A program made the position numbers and the translations under genes. 5,842 nucleotides of DNA from Lachnospiraceae bacterium (GTDB taxonomy: Bacteria; Bacillota; Clostridia; Lachnospirales; Lachnospiraceae), in NCBI GenBank assembly GCA_004556655.1, contig SFGF01000118.1:1-5842 (forward strand), given 5' to 3'. The first letter of the stretch is position 1. Each line of letters starts with the position of its first letter. Shown here in pieces: positions 5,162-5,842 of this stretch. The notes beneath the pieces are model-generated. The model made no database searches. It was not told the origin of the DNA and worked only from the letters and a program-made list of their open reading frames with translations.

Positions 5162-5713
5162 TTAAAAGGATACAAGAAAGCCACCCGAATTATAAATAAA
5201 GCGGAGAATGGTCTCCAGCCATTCTTCACTGGAACTGCGCAGTTTGTCAAGCAGGGACATGCTGGCATTCAGGAGTTCCTCACCGAATCCCAGCAGACGG
5301 TATCCGACAGATTTCAGATAACCGTCTATCCTTAGATGGTTTACCATCAGCCAGTGATGCCACCTATACATTGTAACCTCACAAGGATAATCTGCAGAAT
5401 CGTCATCCTCTGGGGTAACGATTCCATCAAGCACTCCTGAGATAACTTCCGTGGCATAGTGTTTAAAGGGGGCCAGACAATCCGGAAGCTCCCGATGAAG
5501 CCTTCCACACTGATGGCATTTAAGTCGGCGTATGATATAAATACGACGTTCCCGTCCTTCCAGGAGCATAATGCGCTGACAGGAATCACGGTAAGCTAAT
5601 GGTTCACCACAAATAGGACAATAGGATATGGCACTGCTTTCAACAAAAAATATTTTCTTCCTCATTGTAAGTGACAGTGTAATCTGATACAATAACCATG
5701 GTTGTAAAACCAT
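5162..5713 (-). CDS. Zinc-ribbon protein next to the transposon (DUF6431-like)
   Basis: A protein of about 183 aa with an N-terminal four-cysteine zinc ribbon: CPICG (C32, C35) and CHQCG (C66, C69), counted from the ATG at 5713. The knuckles are joined by a basic stretch ending IYIIRRLKC. Then comes RELPDCLAPFKHYATEVI and a helical C-terminal half with a possible helix-turn-helix (EVTMYRWHHWL). No signal peptide is clear. The pattern of CxxC, CxxC, LP-x-x-L-x-P-F resembles what I remember as DUF6431, a Clostridia family often near transposases; this is from memory. The start is uncertain: TTG at 5737, ATG at 5713 and ATG at 5665 are all in frame, and none has a close ribosome binding site. 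I prefer 5713 because a leader hairpin would bring AAAGGA next to it. It may bind DNA or regulate the mobile element, but no function is shown. Its stop codon lies 3 nt from the proposed transposon tip. Confidence 0.8.
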   Translation of the reverse strand: MVLQPWLLYQITLSLTMRKKIFFVESSAISYCPICGEPLAYRDSCQRIMLLEGRERRIYIIRRLKCHQCGRLHRELPDCLAPFKHYATEVISGVLDGIVTPEDDDSADYPCEVTMYRWHHWLMVNHLRIDGYLKSVGYRLLGFGEELLNASMSLLDKLRSSSEEWLETILRFIYNSGGFLVSF

Positions 5714-5715
5714 AG

Positions 5716-5753
5716 TCCCAGAGTACACGTCTTGCAAGGAGGGTGCTCTGGGA
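5716..5753. promoter_or_regulatory. Leader hairpin before the zinc-ribbon gene
   Basis: TCCCAGAGTAC (5716-5726) and GTGCTCTGGGA (5743-5753) form an 11-bp stem with one mismatch; eight contiguous pairs form the base. The 16-nt loop contains the palindrome CTTGCAAG and, on the minus-strand RNA, CCUCCUU. AAAGGA lies just before the stem and CU-AUG just after it, so folding would place the ribosome binding site beside the ATG at 5713. Without the hairpin the spacing would be about 41 nt. Confidence 0.5.
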
Positions 5754-5762
5754 TTCCTTTCT

Positions 5763-5782
5763 TTATACTGATGTCAGTATAA
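5763..5782. promoter_or_regulatory. 20-bp palindrome covering the -10 of the zinc-ribbon gene
   Basis: TTATACTGA and TCAGTATAA are perfect 9-bp inverted arms around a TG centre. One arm contains the TATACT -10 box. A palindrome this long at this place is a good candidate operator for a dimeric repressor, possibly autoregulation. Alternatively the second arm could supply a -10 for the opposite strand. Confidence 0.55.
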
Positions 5783-5804
5783 TGGTCTATCCAGAGACAA
5801 TCAA
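5776..5804 (-). promoter_or_regulatory. Promoter of the zinc-ribbon gene
   Basis: Minus-strand TTGATT (5804-5799, four of six matches to the -35), a 17-bp spacer and TATACT (5781-5776, five of six matches to the -10). The start would be near 5769, leaving a leader of about 55 nt that contains the hairpin. Beyond it, 5805-5842 shows nothing I can name. Confidence 0.6.
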
Positions 5805-5842
5805 GTAAATCAATTTTTAGTCATATGAGATTAGCATAAACA

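Noticed and set aside
3673..5268. Longer transposase start at 5268
   Set aside because: The extra 62 residues cross the proposed transposon end and the upstream gene and look unlike a transposase N-terminus. The AAGGAGG site favours 5082.
5743..5808. Plus-strand 21-codon frame starting with GTG directly after AAGGAGG
   Set aside because: The ribosome binding site touches the start codon with no spacing. The match is explained by the hairpin loop, and the peptide has no recognisable features.

Overview
The window looks like a stretch of a low-to-moderate G+C Firmicute chromosome, most likely a gut Clostridia/Lachnospiraceae-type organism. This rests on strong AGGAGG-type ribosome binding sites, an A+T-rich intergenic region and the protein families seen; no rRNA or other taxonomic marker is present. 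Every gene I can support reads leftwards, on the minus strand.

Left third (1-2200): a compact operon transcribed right to left from a near-consensus promoter (TTGACA, 17-bp spacer, TATACT at 2165-2193). It encodes a 93-aa heavy-metal-associated (HMA) domain protein, a MacB/LolD-type ABC ATPase, and an FtsX/MacB-type permease that is cut by the window edge. The HMA gene overlaps the ATPase gene and the permease follows 14 nt later, so the three are probably one expression unit: an ABC transporter with a small soluble metal- or thiol-binding partner. Two short dyads sit on the -35 and -10 boxes and could bind a regulator.

Middle (2200-2550): no gene. It holds a strong, potentially bidirectional intrinsic terminator (2302-2331), three spaced CTGTCA direct repeats (2438-2491) that look like transposase binding sites at a transposon end, and a two-part hairpin (2502-2537).

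Right half (about 2463-5158): a compact mobile element with three translationally coupled genes. They are a DD(35)E transposase of the TnsB/MuA/IstA type (469 aa), an AAA+ ATPase of the TnsC/TniB/ExeA type (272 aa), and a 105-aa accessory protein of unknown function. Overlaps of 8 nt and 4 nt link them. The two ends share an imperfect inverted repeat with TGTCA/TGTTGTC motifs. No TniQ-type target selector, resolvase or passenger gene is visible in the window, so the small third protein is the most interesting unknown.

Right edge (5159-5842): a gene for a four-cysteine zinc-ribbon protein (about 183 aa; it resembles what I remember as DUF6431). It has its own promoter, a 20-bp palindrome on the -10 box and a long hairpin in its leader. 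Its stop codon lies only 3 nt outside the proposed transposon end. The element therefore either inserted between this gene and its terminator, or the zinc-ribbon gene is itself part of a larger element.
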